Shown here piece by piece: positions 53,901-62,843 of a stretch of 64,000 nt of DNA (position 1 is the first letter of the stretch; the number at the start of each line of letters is the position of its first letter). Below the pieces are notes generated by a model. That model did no database searches. It was not told the origin of the DNA and saw only the letters and a program-made list of their open reading frames with translations. The stretch lies in NCBI GenBank assembly GCA_037178625.1, contig CM074130.1, positions 1,302,001 through 1,366,000 of the forward strand. Reading direction: 5' to 3'. This DNA comes from Skeletonema tropicum. Its lineage: Eukaryota > Bacillariophyta > Thalassiosirophyceae > Thalassiosirales > Thalassiosiraceae. A program made the translations under genes and the position numbers.

Positions 53901-56900
53901 TGTACACTTCAATTGCGCCTCAACTTTTGATTTCTCTGCATCTAAAGTCGCCGTCTTCTCAATCTCAAACTGAAATTTTAACTTCGATTGAACAAGCTCG
54001 GCATTAGCTTCAGCATTTTCTCCACTAAGTCGAGCGATCTCTTTGTTGCGCTCTTCTAGCTCAACTGCAGCAGAGGCATTCATTGATTCAAACTTGTCAG
54101 ACTTCAATTGAAGGGTATGTTTGACTCTTGAAAGTGCTCTTACTTCTGATTGAAGTTCTGATATCCTCGTCACATTTGATTGATTATCAAGAGACATCTC
54201 TTCTCGAAGGCTTGTCATGCCATTTAGCTCACGAGAGAGATGGTCCCGATCCTCGTTGGCCCCGATTAATTGAAATCGAAGCTCAGCGGTCTCTTCTTGA
54301 AGATATTTCCTTTCCTCGTCGCTGGCCTCGAGCTGTTCCCGAATCTCTCTGTCCAAACATTTCATGGCATCTAGCTCGGCAGCGACCTTATCTTTTTCTT
54401 GATTAGCTGTTTTAACCTCTAACTGAAGATGCTTGATTTGGGAATTAGAAGCTTCTTCGTTCTCCCTAGCATGTTCCGCACTTTGACGCTTCTGCATTTC
54501 AAGTTCAGAATCAGCAGATGCAATCCGGTCTTCCAGTGTTTTCATGTTACTTGTTGCATCTTCCAATGATGCAACCAACTCCTCTTTTTCCTGAGTTACT
54601 ACTGAATATCTATCAGACACATCGCCAAGAGATGCCTGCAAAGCCGAATTGGCTTCGTTCAGAGTGGAGTTGGATTTCTTCAGGAAGCAATTTTCTTGAA
54701 GAAGAGCTGTGTACTTGGACTCAAGTGCTGCTTTTTCCAGAGCCATGCTATCAATCTCAGTTTGAGAATCCAAAAGTTGACGATTCATGTCAGAATGAAT
54801 TGAATCCTTTTCATGCACGGCGCCTTCAAAATCAGCATGTTTAGCCTCGAGGCTTTTTGTTAAATTGGTGACAGTCTCTTGAAGCGCTTCGTTCTCTGCT
54901 CTTACGAGGGCCAAATTGGCATCAGTCTCTTTCAACATGGCTTCCACTTCGTTGTATCTATCGGTCGACAATTTTTCGCGATGCCTAGCTGCTTCAAGTG
55001 ACTGGTGATGTTCGTTCTCCTGACGAGAAAGTGTTTCCGCTAAGCCTTCATTTGCCTCTTTCAGTAATGAAACCTGCACAATGAAATCATCCTTCTCTTT
55101 GCTTAACCTTTCTGCGGATTCCTTTAGCTCCTGAGACCCACCTTGAAGGATCTTCACTTCTTCGTCGTGAGCGGCTTTCAAGTCCTCTATAGCTTGCGAC
55201 CGAGACGCGTTCAATCTCTCAACAATGGAAGCAATTTCTTGTGTACGATTCAAAGCCATCGCTTCAACTGCGGCCAGGTGTTCTTTCTCAGCTTTACAAC
55301 GGACTCGAGCAATATCTTCTGAGGATGATACTTGTAGTTGTTCTACCAACAAGGCCTGATTTTTCATGAGTTCGCCAGGCTTTTCCATGAAATCATTGGC
55401 CAGTGCTGCCTTTGTATGATCCAATTCGTTGCCATGAGCTTCCTTCAGCTCAGACTCAAGCTTTGCAATTGCTTTAGAATGTACTTGCTGCATTTCAGAG
55501 GTAACACGATCAACTTCCGACAACCTCTCTATTTCAGCTGATTGCAGACGTGCTTCTAACACGCCTTCATTATCTTTCAATGCAATTGACAACTCTTCTA
55601 CTTCGTCGTTTTTAGAGAGTAATATTGTCCTGAGGCTACTCACATTTTCCTCGCTTTTATGCAGCAATTGCTTCAAACAATCTGTTTCATCTATTTTGGA
55701 AGCCAGTGTTTCCTTTACATTTTCTGCCACTTGAAGACTGATTTGAACTTCTTCTTCTAAAGTCTTGATCTGCGCCGACAGAGCTTCTTTTTCCTTCTTG
55801 TACTCATTGCAATCTTCTCTTCGTTCCGCAACTAATGAATCTCTTTCGTCCTCAAGTTGGGTAAGCTGGATTCGCATAGCTTTGATCACATTTTGAAACT
55901 CAGTCCGCTCTGACTCTGACTGTGAATCGGACTGAACAGACTCAGCGATTTGTTCTTCAGAAATTCTTTCAAGTTGCAACAGGCTCGCATTTGAGAAAGT
56001 ATCTGTTTTCTTTGAAGAGGCTCTATCATGAGGCTGTGTTGGCGTCAAAGAGGCCAACGTAGCACTCGCACTTGCATCGTATTTCTGCGTCACTGGGTAG
56101 GAAAGAGGTGTTTGTGGCTTCCTCTTCTTCTTCTTCTTCATACCTCCTGACAAAGCTCTCTTGTTGGATGGTTTCTCCTCAGCATCAAATTCCCAGTTCA
56201 GCGAGGCCACTCTCATGGGCGTCGTATCATCACTCCATAACACCCGAGTAGTTCGAAGTTCTGCTGGAGGAGACATTGAACGACGTCGTACTTTTTCTTG
56301 TACTGCGTGGGTATTGGTACTTACGTCCCTATCGATTGTAGCACGACTACTCATTGCATCATACGAAGCTCTCCTTGGCCTTTGATTGTGTTGTTGTTGC
56401 TGCTGGACATGTATCCTTCGTACCGAATAAGTTTCCGAGTCAGAATCATACATACGACTTTCCTCATTCCTTTCCCTTTTAGTGGCACTATTCAAGTCAT
56501 TCCTTGCAGTATAATAAGCAGTTCCAGCAGTCCTCTGTCCTCCTTTGACAACAAGGCGGCTTTTGGGCGTCAAGAAATCCTCATTTGAGTTGGTATCAGG
56601 TGATTGAAGGTGTTGAAAGTAAGCGGTATCTACCCCGACACTTATTTCAGAGATGACTTCACTGATGGTACTTCTGAAACTCTCATCTCTGCTGTCACTT
56701 CTGAGTTTATCCTCACTTTCATCATTGGTATAATCATCACCATCACTGCTATCGTCATCACTGCTATCGTCACCACTGCTATCGTCACCACTGCTATCGT
56801 CACCACTTCGGAATCTACAAATGGGAGAGCCACTCATAGGACTACCCATATAGCTATCATTATCATCCAAATCTTTCTCCATCTGTTCAATTTTCCTATC

Positions 56901-57749
56901 CATGTTGCGATCTGCCTCTAGAACACTTTGCAATTGATCATCTAATAGTTTGCTTGATATTCTGAAAGGTGACGTTTCCAGCAAGTTGGGTGTGTCTGGT
57001 GAGAGTTTATCGCTGTTGTTGTTTATCTTGCTGCTGCTACTGCTGTTAGTGTTGTCGGTAGAAAAGTTGTAATAGTTGAAAAGTTCTGTGATAGGAGTTT
57101 CTTCTTCTGACGATGGTTCATGCCGATTTGGGTCGTTTGTAGATGTCTTCCTGGGCGTTTTGAAATGAGATTGTTGCTTCTTTTGGTGCGAAACAGTTGC
57201 AGGTGATGATGATTCAGGTGACACCGCTGCCATCATCATAGTATTTTGTTGTTCATTTTCTCCTTCCTCTTCTATTTCTTCGACACTGCACTCAGGAGAA
57301 ACTGGCCGAGGTATCAAACTGGCCAATTTATCCAACTCCTGCGTGCCTGATAGGTTCGTCTTGCCGATTGTAGACCACTTCATATCGGTACTTCCACTAT
57401 CGTTATTGTTCGGCTTCCGAGGCTCTCCTTGTCGGGCATAATTTGTTCCGTCAGGCAACGGGCTAACAATAAGTATATTATCTCCGCTATTAATATTCTT
57501 GCTGAGTTGTTGTTTGTTTTGACTGCCACTCATATTACGTCTTCGAGCAGCAGCCTCCTGCATCTTTTGTTGGCTGCTAAATGTATGCCGAGAGTGTATG
57601 GCGTCATCGTCATCCGGAAGGATGATGTCAGATGCGTTATCTATCGCCTTTTTTGACATCCGAGCGGCAGCAGATTTTTCTTCTGTTGTAGTTGGACAAT
57701 CCAGCTGCTGCTGGCTAGCTGCATCGTTAACAACATTAATTGATTCCAT
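47952..57749 (-). CDS. Giant coiled-coil protein (3265 residues) with long internal repeats
   Basis: The first ATG is at 57749; the frame is uninterrupted for 9.8 kb with no intron signal needed. Residues 1-600 are disordered, Ser/Asp/Asn/Gln-rich, with a tandem SSGDD run and a basic KKKKKRK cluster near 535. From about 610 to 3150 almost every window shows heptad character (for example MRIQLTQLEDERDSLVAERR). Residues about 1380-2515 are built from repeated blocks: EENIATKAELELLRSEKS occurs about seven times with small changes, alternating with SLEDARSQIHTQSNEIESLN-type and TSTSSVREEVTKKLDSLQEE-type blocks. The C terminus is basic (FLKGKRSKRKGKDQ). It has no GRIP, motor or other domain that I can see. 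Large proteins of this kind serve as Golgi, centrosome or nuclear scaffolds; the location is unknown here. Confidence 0.85.
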   Translation of the reverse strand: MESINVVNDAASQQQLDCPTTTEEKSAAARMSKKAIDNASDIILPDDDDAIHSRHTFSSQQKMQEAAARRRNMSGSQNKQQLSKNINSGDNILIVSPLPDGTNYARQGEPRKPNNNDSGSTDMKWSTIGKTNLSGTQELDKLASLIPRPVSPECSVEEIEEEGENEQQNTMMMAAVSPESSSPATVSHQKKQQSHFKTPRKTSTNDPNRHEPSSEEETPITELFNYYNFSTDNTNSSSSSKINNNSDKLSPDTPNLLETSPFRISSKLLDDQLQSVLEADRNMDRKIEQMEKDLDDNDSYMGSPMSGSPICRFRSGDDSSGDDSSGDDSSDDDSSDGDDYTNDESEDKLRSDSRDESFRSTISEVISEISVGVDTAYFQHLQSPDTNSNEDFLTPKSRLVVKGGQRTAGTAYYTARNDLNSATKRERNEESRMYDSDSETYSVRRIHVQQQQQHNQRPRRASYDAMSSRATIDRDVSTNTHAVQEKVRRRSMSPPAELRTTRVLWSDDTTPMRVASLNWEFDAEEKPSNKRALSGGMKKKKKRKPQTPLSYPVTQKYDASASATLASLTPTQPHDRASSKKTDTFSNASLLQLERISEEQIAESVQSDSQSESERTEFQNVIKAMRIQLTQLEDERDSLVAERREDCNEYKKEKEALSAQIKTLEEEVQISLQVAENVKETLASKIDETDCLKQLLHKSEENVSSLRTILLSKNDEVEELSIALKDNEGVLEARLQSAEIERLSEVDRVTSEMQQVHSKAIAKLESELKEAHGNELDHTKAALANDFMEKPGELMKNQALLVEQLQVSSSEDIARVRCKAEKEHLAAVEAMALNRTQEIASIVERLNASRSQAIEDLKAAHDEEVKILQGGSQELKESAERLSKEKDDFIVQVSLLKEANEGLAETLSRQENEHHQSLEAARHREKLSTDRYNEVEAMLKETDANLALVRAENEALQETVTNLTKSLEAKHADFEGAVHEKDSIHSDMNRQLLDSQTEIDSMALEKAALESKYTALLQENCFLKKSNSTLNEANSALQASLGDVSDRYSVVTQEKEELVASLEDATSNMKTLEDRIASADSELEMQKRQSAEHARENEEASNSQIKHLQLEVKTANQEKDKVAAELDAMKCLDREIREQLEASDEERKYLQEETAELRFQLIGANEDRDHLSRELNGMTSLREEMSLDNQSNVTRISELQSEVRALSRVKHTLQLKSDKFESMNASAAVELEERNKEIARLSGENAEANAELVQSKLKFQFEIEKTATLDAEKSKVEAQLKCTESERNDMQQKLDEAMISCKTLFLSLEDARLQIQLKSDEIESLNASATAKLDGMSETMDVLREENVTTKAELEALRSRLQSESTKMADVLSENSSMEMLLNSIQQERDVLQQKFDEAMVSRETMMLSLEDARSQIHTQSNEIESLNTSSAAEIGDVKKKLDILREENIATKAELELLRSEKSSFEMQLNSTQEERNDLQQRLEETIRQSQVQSNEIELLTTSTSSVREEVTKKLDSLQEEKSGIELQLESTQQERDDLQEKLDEAAQSCESMSLSVEDARSQIQTQSRDLESLNVSAEAEREEVRKVVVALQEEKTSVELQLNSVQQERDDLQERFDETLLSLEDARTQIHTQSNEIESLNASSAAEIGDVKKKLDMPREENIATKAELELLRSEKSSLEMQLISTQEERDDLQQRFDKTIVTLEDARRQSQVQSSEIELLTNSTSSVREGVIKKLDSLQEEKSGVELQLKSAQQERDDLQQKLDETVVSRETMMLSLEDARSQIHMQSNEIESLNTSAASEAVEVKKKLDILREENIATKAELELLRSEKSNMVEQMDAIKDERADLQQRFEETSRQIQVQSNEIELLTTSTSSVREEVTKKLDALQEEKSGVELQLESTRQEHDDLHEKLDEAAQSCESMSLSVEDARSQIQTQSRDLESLNVSAEAEREEVKKKLDMLREENIATKAELELLQSEKSSLEMQLISTQEERDDLQQRFDKTIVTLEDARRQSQVQSNEIELLTTSTSSVREGVIKKLDSLQEEKSGVELQLKSAQQERDDLQQKLDETVVSRETMMLSLEDARSQIHMQSNEIESLNTSAASEAVEVKKKLDILREENIATKAELELLRSEKSNMVEQMDAIKDERADLQQRFEEISRQIQVQSNEIELLTTSTSSVREEVTKKLDALQEEKSGVELQLESTRQEHDDLHEKLDEAAQSCESMSLSVEDARSQIQTQSRDLESLNVSAEAEREEVRKVVVALQEEKTSVELQLESAQQERDDLQERFDETLLSLEDARSQIHTQSNEIESLNASSAAEIGDVKKKLDMPREENIATKAELELLRSEKSSLEMQLNLTQEERDDLQQRFDKTIVTLEDARRQTQVQSSEFELLTSSTSSVREKVTKKLDSLQEEKSGVELQLESTRLERDGLQEKLDAAVESRETMMLSLEDARSHIHMHSNEIESLNAFSAAESGDVKKKLDILREENIATKAELELLRSEKSNMVEQMDAIKDERDDLQQRFDKALVSCESLLLSLEDARRQIQVQSSEIELLNTKSGVELQLKSTHREHDDLREKFDEAALSCESMLLSLEDERSQDDVDPIQMQGMEDLLTENAGAFTRFQASAAKLAVNVLQLKCKYKAEVERNDELTAEIKSKTEQVTTLEACVDELRNDDRVEQNLKSTVAKLALALIKLKARERRALAAQQTLEASNIELLAKVGVSSKENEVMEEGISVLTDKISALELDSSSNQRTMAVLQKTMSEKDAEMKRLGDLLTGKDEAITDLMNEMQKIRSDVANGVKKLELEHASAMKARANLEEELESVNVQLNRESELVFDLQSKLEQTISEKNVIEDDMVDLQGTNVHLENHLEQVAQDRSHLRAQLEEMHDSKAALEADKDSLVMKLGEYEEQTEHFTTKIAALKADAKSKARQIDYMEFQLVSKMDEAEALNDLVVSHEATMKELNDEIEAMDAKRIETEESLSSLQSKMDTVVNERDGLASQLQSAIEELQSVRAEWGEVRTNAGSSPALTPTEADISQEIDDLTSSPGQHIRKILESSKLSREDIDFICSNIDKSKTILTQVGKERRFLKKEVKRLLAELEHAQGELTTVKKNCKVMNQQTIALRGDVNQARSVLKEYEAEKNQLTSELDAAYEAMDQIQRCSSESYNALIKKYRDEISALKSEMESKDEAISRFESLRDNHSSKFDVTSDSIELSQQPTVVTSSERFKVEKGQSMFGFLKGKRSKRKGKDQLTYRKR
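50960..52870. repeat. 909-bp tandem coding duplication inside the giant coiled-coil gene
   Basis: Long stretches recur 909 bp apart (303 codons): the sequence starting CGCTCGTCTTTGATCGCATC is at 51301 and 52210, and TGTTCCTGTCGGGTAGATTC at 51121 and 52030. A further match over CTCTCTGGGCATATC links about 50721 and 52740 (2019 bp, 673 codons). Both spacings keep the frame and the heptads. Confidence 0.88.
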
Positions 57750-57994
57750 GGTCAACTTTGGAAATGAAGAGACGCTACTGTTGCTGCTTGGAGATAGGCG
57801 CAGCAGGCATATTCACCTGTATTCACGCCATTGTCAAGACCTTTCTCTTCGAGAAAATGAATTTGAAACTAACGGCATTTTCCTTGTTCCCGCATTTTCT
57901 CCATTATCACTTATGGGTAACTACATACTTAGGTATCGTAGGTAGGTTACATAGGTATGGTATGTAGACTTTCGAAAATCTTCCCCGCATCGCG

Positions 57995-59015
57995 ATGATC
58001 AAGCAAGCTAAAGTCGTAGATAGATTATTTCGCATAGTAGATCTCCTTTATGTCCATCTGCCAATGCAGCTTTTCTATGATGACTATTCAGCATCAATAT
58101 TTATCATTACTACTGAATGCCAAGAGATGTTTCTCCCCCTTGTAACCCAGAAAGCTCTGATACAATCTGTGGCAGCCTCGCCTCCTCCGCTGGATGCATT
58201 TTTTGTCGCAGCCATCACAAGAGGCGGAGCGGCTGTTGCAGCTGCCACATTCGATATGGGCCTGGCTAAGACTAGACTCGAGGGTTTAGCTTATGGAACT
58301 GTGACAGCCTTGGTGTGAGTATCGCATCTTTTGTAGACGTGCCTTTTCTTTGAAGTTTTTCTCTTGCTATTAGTTGCTGTCAACACCAACTAATCATTTC
58401 CAAAATATCTTTCTACCGCATCATATCTACACCTACACATCTATCTAAGAACTTCTGCAGCTCTCAACCTATTCAAAATTGTCGACGGCGATAACAGAAA
58501 GATGATAGCAAATGATAAATTTGTAAGTTCGACTGCTGTCTAATTCCTACCTACTCTGTGCTCTCATTCTGTTCATGTGATCTCATTCTCGTTCGTGTAC
58601 AAACATACATCTCGCTTGTTGATCCTGTTGCCTTTTTTTGCAGAATAACATTCTAAAGATGACATTCGGAATCCTCTGCTCATCCACCATAGCTCTAGGG
58701 ATATACACCACAACCATATTCACAATCATTGGAGTCTACTCAAAGACTGCATTGGGCATGGGACACACAGACGACTTCATCCGCTTTTTTCACTCCTGTG
58801 GAAAATTCCGGCAGTATGGGTTCCGTTCCTTTGTTGCATCGCTGACTAGTTTTAGTATCAGTTGGGTGTGTGCTCTTTTGCTAACGCATGAGAATGATAC
58901 ACGGTGGTGGATTGCGCTGCCAGCAATTATGATGTTTGTCTTGGGATTTTTGCACTATAAGGAACTCTTTGCGCTGGCGTCAACTTTTGTTTATTCTTCT
59001 GCTTCCAATATATAA
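57995..59015 (+). CDS. Multi-pass membrane protein of unknown function, three exons
   Basis: Model: join(57995..58314, 58450..58522, 58644..59015), 254 residues. Intron 1 uses a GTGAGT donor and the CTAAG acceptor at 58449 (phase 2); intron 2 uses GTAAGT and TTTGCAG (phase 0). The spliced protein reads TVTALV-TSAALNLFKIVDGDNR and ANDKF-NNILKMTFG in one frame. A later acceptor (CTGCAG at 58460) would need a different donor phase and is less likely. Four or five helices are visible, including ILCSSTIALGIYTTTIFTIIG, FVASLTSFSISWVCALLL and ALPAIMMFVLGFL. I do not recognise a family. It shares a 245-bp divergent promoter with the giant coiled-coil gene. Confidence 0.7.
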
Positions 59016-59140
59016 TGTTCTTAAGCTTGTTTGTGTGTGAGAGAGAGTCAGGTAATGATTACGTTTAAGTGTTGTATCAAACGAAATAGCAAGTCTTTTG
59101 CATTCATGCGTGCAGGTTGATTGATCCTATCCTATCCTAT

Positions 59141-59967
59141 TCATCGTGCCCTCACATCAATAACCCCTCTACCCAGTAAAGCTTTATCCTTAAACTTGGT
59201 AACTGTCACATCCCGAAACGAAGGATCTCTTGGTTCTTCGTTTACTCGACTAGAAGTACTAGATCCACCAGCAGTAGTTGACGTTTGTTTCACTCCATCG
59301 ACACGAATTTCAGCAACGGCCCTCACAAACTCACTCTTTTCAAAGAAGGACTTTGTCGATACACCGTAGGACTCCAGTTCTTTTTTGAGTTCACCTACTT
59401 TCATTGATTTGCATTTTTCCATTTCTTCATTGAGACGTTCTTGTCTGTTGTCACCACTCGAAGTAGAAGCACTGGTGGCTGTCTCAGATGAAGGCATTAG
59501 TAGTTGTGCTAGACGCAGTAGCTGAAGAAGAACTTGCACCATCGCTCTCCATCACTGGAGTTTTCCCCTCCTTCCTTGCAGTTACCAATGCATCCACCAA
59601 CTCACTCTTTTCAAAGAACGATTTTGTAGATATCCCATAGGATTGTAATTCTTGACGAATATCTTTGGCCTTCATTGAATTTATTTCATTGTATAACTCT
59701 TCGTCAGATGATGTGGTTGTTGCCATGATTGGTGTCGTGATGTATGGGTGTCTCGATTGAGTTTGGTGGTGGTGATGTTGTTGGTTGGGGAAGAATGATG
59801 TGGTGGGAGGACGTCGTTAGTGTTTGTTTGGGTGTGAGGATTGGTTGAGGAATAACAAAGGCATCAGTGAAACGATAGTTTCGTTGAGTAATTGTCGACA
59901 CAGCTGCTATACAGCATATTGCAAATTTGACACTGCGATGGATGGCGACTTTGGTAGAGGAATTCAT
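59141..59967 (-). CDS. Plastid-targeted protein with two SAP-like repeats, two apparent frameshifts
   Basis: Read in three overlapping frames on the minus strand. From 59967: a hydrophobic leader ([14 protein letters not shown]) ending TDAF|VIPQP, a plastid-type cleavage motif, then a Pro/Thr linker. From about 59726: [20 protein letters not shown], the first repeat. From about 59500: [20 protein letters not shown], the second repeat, then a Ser/Thr-rich tail ending at 59141. The repeats are SAP/ARMET-like helical units (LxxELxxxGxxxxxFFEKxELVxAL) common in algal organelle proteins. Each frame change is +1 on the coding strand. No GT-AG intron of usual size explains both. Either the assembly has indels or the gene is decaying; an ATG at 59726 could also start a cytosolic form of the first repeat. 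Confidence 0.65.
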
Positions 59968-60551
59968 TATTGAGAAATTGATGTCGGTTGGCTGGGTAGT
60001 TGAGAATGGGTTTCCAAGAGGTAATCAGGGTGATAGTTCAAAACTGTAATTGACTTTCAGAGGTGTATACCTTTCAGCGTAGTGATAGAGATTTTAGCGA
60101 AGTTGCGCGTTGAATGAGCGTCAAACGTTGACACTGTTTGATAATAAATCACGAACTCTATTGATACACAAAAGCACTTGATAATATGATTCCATAAGAT
60201 AGAGGCCAAAAGAGAACTGCGTCATTATCATGATCTTCGATCTTCGATGATTGGATCTTGAGATGTCAAGGTTTTTCGGGCAAGAGGGCATGCTCTAAAT
60301 CCTCTAAAGTTTTCCACATCTTCAATCGGATTTGTATTGCACAAGAAGGACACAAGAGCTATCAAGAATACCCACTCTGCTTGTCTTGGGGGAGTTCTTG
60401 GGGCAAGAGGGCAAATGCGCGAGCACCGAGAATACTTGCTTGCTCGAAATAACTTCTTTGCCAGGAGTTGCCAGGGCAGTACTTTAGGTATTTCAGGTGC
60501 GATAAGAAGTAGCAAGACTATCTATCATCTATCTATCTACCTCTAGTCACC
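59968..60551. promoter_or_regulatory. Divergent intergenic region
   Basis: 584 bp between two divergent genes. It contains two copies of GGCAAGAGGGCA (about 60279 and 60403) and a short CTAT run before the FAM21-like start. Open frames here are not protein-like. Confidence 0.4.
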
Positions 60552-61430
60552 ATGACGGCGTCAGAGTCCCAGCAGGCAGTACCTGCAACAGATCAGAAAC
60601 AGCAGCAGCAAATTTATTCAGTCTTATCAAGTCGTCTTCAGGCATTATCCTCTACTCGGAAAGATACCAAAGACGACGATGGTGATGAAATTGAAGACCC
60701 TGCAACAGACTCTCAGAAATCCACAACCAAAGACACGTCACAACAACAATCAAATGAATGGGATTTATCCACAGATGCACTATTGGCAACGCTTCTAAAT
60801 GAAGTTTCTGCCCATATTCAATCACGAACACATCATGTGTCATCGGAAATCCGAGCATTGCAAAATTCGGTCAATCAAGTTGGCGTTGAGGTAGGATTGG
60901 TACAGCAAAAGTGGATGAAGAAAAGTCATGACATATGTATGGAGCAGGTTGTTGGAGATGATGATGATGATGATGATAGTAGCGAGAGCGAAAGTGAGGA
61001 AGATGTGGATGATGATAATGCAGGAAGAAACAAATTATCAGCACAGCAGGATAAAGAAGAGGAGGAGGAGGATGATGACAGTAGTGCGGATATTGCACGA
61101 TTAGAAGCAGAAGAAAGGGATGCAATTCAAAATGGTATGAAAGCATTGTCATTATTCTTTGATCCGAAACGACGAAAAAGTAAGAAGAAATCTAATGATG
61201 GTGATGATGATGTGGACGACGATGAAGATGATGTTTCAGATGAAGATCATCATGACAATATTGTGATAAGCAAGGAAGAAGACAATATGATTGGTGACAA
61301 CTGTTATTTTTATCCAGCTGCTGATGCAGATGGGTTTAATCAACGTCCTCTACCATTTATTGTTGGGAGTAGAGAGTTTATGGAGAGTAGCTGTAGTGTT
61401 GGGGGAGGAGGAGTGATAGAAGAAGATTAA
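60552..61430 (+). CDS. Acidic protein with N-terminal similarity to WASH complex subunit FAM21
   Basis: 292 residues, start ATG at 60552. A Gln/Thr-rich N terminus is followed at about 75-140 by EWDLSTDALLATLLNEVS and HIQSRTHHVSSEIRALQNSV, which resembles the head domain of FAM21/WASHC2 (the D-x-W-x-L-x-x-D...SRTHEI...region that enters the WASH complex). The remainder is very acidic (DDDDDDDSSESESEEDVDDD) with basic interruptions and a short conserved-looking end (GFNQRPLPFIVGSREFM). FAM21 normally continues into a long tail with capping-protein and retromer motifs; that tail is short or absent here. Endosomal actin regulation is the family role; the match is moderate. Confidence 0.55.
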   Translation: MTASESQQAVPATDQKQQQQIYSVLSSRLQALSSTRKDTKDDDGDEIEDPATDSQKSTTKDTSQQQSNEWDLSTDALLATLLNEVSAHIQSRTHHVSSEIRALQNSVNQVGVEVGLVQQKWMKKSHDICMEQVVGDDDDDDDSSESESEEDVDDDNAGRNKLSAQQDKEEEEEDDDSSADIARLEAEERDAIQNGMKALSLFFDPKRRKSKKKSNDGDDDVDDDEDDVSDEDHHDNIVISKEEDNMIGDNCYFYPAADADGFNQRPLPFIVGSREFMESSCSVGGGGVIEED

Positions 61431-61524
61431 TATGTCGTTGAGATGCCGTGATCATCTATTCTTTTTACATGGATTTATTGTTTACAAGACTCTATATCAT
61501 GATATAACATTTTCAAATATCTGC

Positions 61525-62829
61525 TCAACTAAAGTAGTCACTGTTGGGTGGCTGCAAATGGTCATTATTGGGATCTCCGAATCCACCAGGAGGCATACGC
61601 CCTCGTCCGCGGCCACGTCCACTACCAAAGCGACCTCTACCACCACGGCCCTCCTCGTCCACCTCGTCCTGGTTCAGTTGGTCCCCCAGGTGGACCATAA
61701 GGATCAAACCTTGGACGCATGCTTCCACTTCCACCTACTCCTGGAATTCCAAAGCTTGGTGGACCATACGATCCACCGCCAAAACCATCTTGATTATTGT
61801 ACACGTCATAATCATCCCCAAAAGAGCGATCAAACAAGGGATGATTAGGTCCTACTTGACTCCCTCCAAATGATGGTGGTGCTGGTCCTGCGGGTATGCC
61901 GGGATGTATACCTCCGGGTAACAAGTCACCTTCAAAATCTCCACGGCGTCTCATACCTGTGTTCGAGCCTACTACTTGTAGTGGATCCACGGCAGGTCCG
62001 TCAGGGTGGAATTTTAGGGCAAGGATCAACTTTGGTAACATTCGTTTCAGCAGTTAGATTGACACGTATGTCGCTTGAAACGTCCTTCATATTCACAGAC
62101 GCATCTGTCATACCAGTGTCTAAACCATCCTCTGCCATCGCATCTGTGCCTTCTCCAAATGAGAGTTGCATCACAGAAAGTAGCCCAAATGTAGACCCAA
62201 ATTGAAGTAACAGTTCAGGAAGCGAAATAAAAAGAGAGAGGGTTGCACTGATGAGCTACTTTTGGACTTGGAGGCTTGGAATCCATCAAGATTGATATGC
62301 TGAGTGAGTGGGAGTTGAAACTGATTCGAATTTGGAGTTGCGCTACCCTTTGTCGAAGCAGGCATCGGTCCGAAGCATACTCTTACTGTAGAGCTATCGA
62401 CCTGATGTAAAATAAGATAGAGTGTGGTACAATCATTCGTGGGACCAGAACTTGTAGTATAAACGTCTTGTCCGCATTTGTATCGAAAAGCAATCAATTG
62501 TGCATCTTGATGCTTTGCCGTGTCTTCCCATTTGGATGGCATCAACACTCCCTTTGGAAGCTCACGAATTGGTGGTGCAAACCCACCACCACCACCTCCT
62601 CCTCCAGTTTTTTTCGTATCTTCCCCCAAGAATTGGGAAATGATGGCATTATCAGGAACTCCAGTACAACGAAACATTTGTTCCGTCTTCTTAGCTCCCG
62701 ACTGCTGTCAATTCCACGAGGGCAGTATGTAACTGCCAACCCCAATGCTCCAATGGGAGTGTCCACTCGTACATCTGCCTTTGCAATTCGAGAATATGGT
62801 AGCAGTAGACCATTTTTGAGCAATCTCAT
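61525..62829 (-). CDS. PI31/PSMF1-like proteasome regulator, broken reading frame
   Basis: Homology is spread over several minus-strand frames. From 62829: MRLLKNGLLLPYSRIAKADV through IGALGLAVTYC; after a -1 shift near 62705 QSGAKKTEQMFRCTGVPDNA, then IAFRYKCG and LYLILHQVDSSTVRVCFG, which resembles the PI31 FP domain. After a probable intron of about 100 bp (62150-62260), DAMAEDGLDTGM; after a +1 shift near 62035, KFHPDGPAVDPLQVVGSNTG, GMRRRGDFEGDLLPGG, NHPLFDRSFG and RPRFDPYGPPGG. After a +1 shift near 61700, an Arg/Gly tail and FGDPNNDHLQPPNSDYF. The Pro-rich tail with DxxGPP and NxDHLxPP is the hallmark of PI31, which binds the 20S proteasome. Several shifts mean either assembly errors or a pseudogene. 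Confidence 0.7.
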
Positions 62830-62843
62830 GGTGGAAATCTTGA

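Noticed and set aside
59490..59600. 64-bp intron joining the two SAP repeats
   Set aside because: A GTAACT...CAG pair does restore frame but removes the natural end of repeat 1 and a typical Ser/Thr linker and inserts an unlikely Leu-rich segment. A base-level frame error fits better.
60228..60515. 95-residue minus-strand frame before the FAM21-like gene
   Set aside because: Non-ATG-supported, no conserved motif, and lies in the divergent promoter space.
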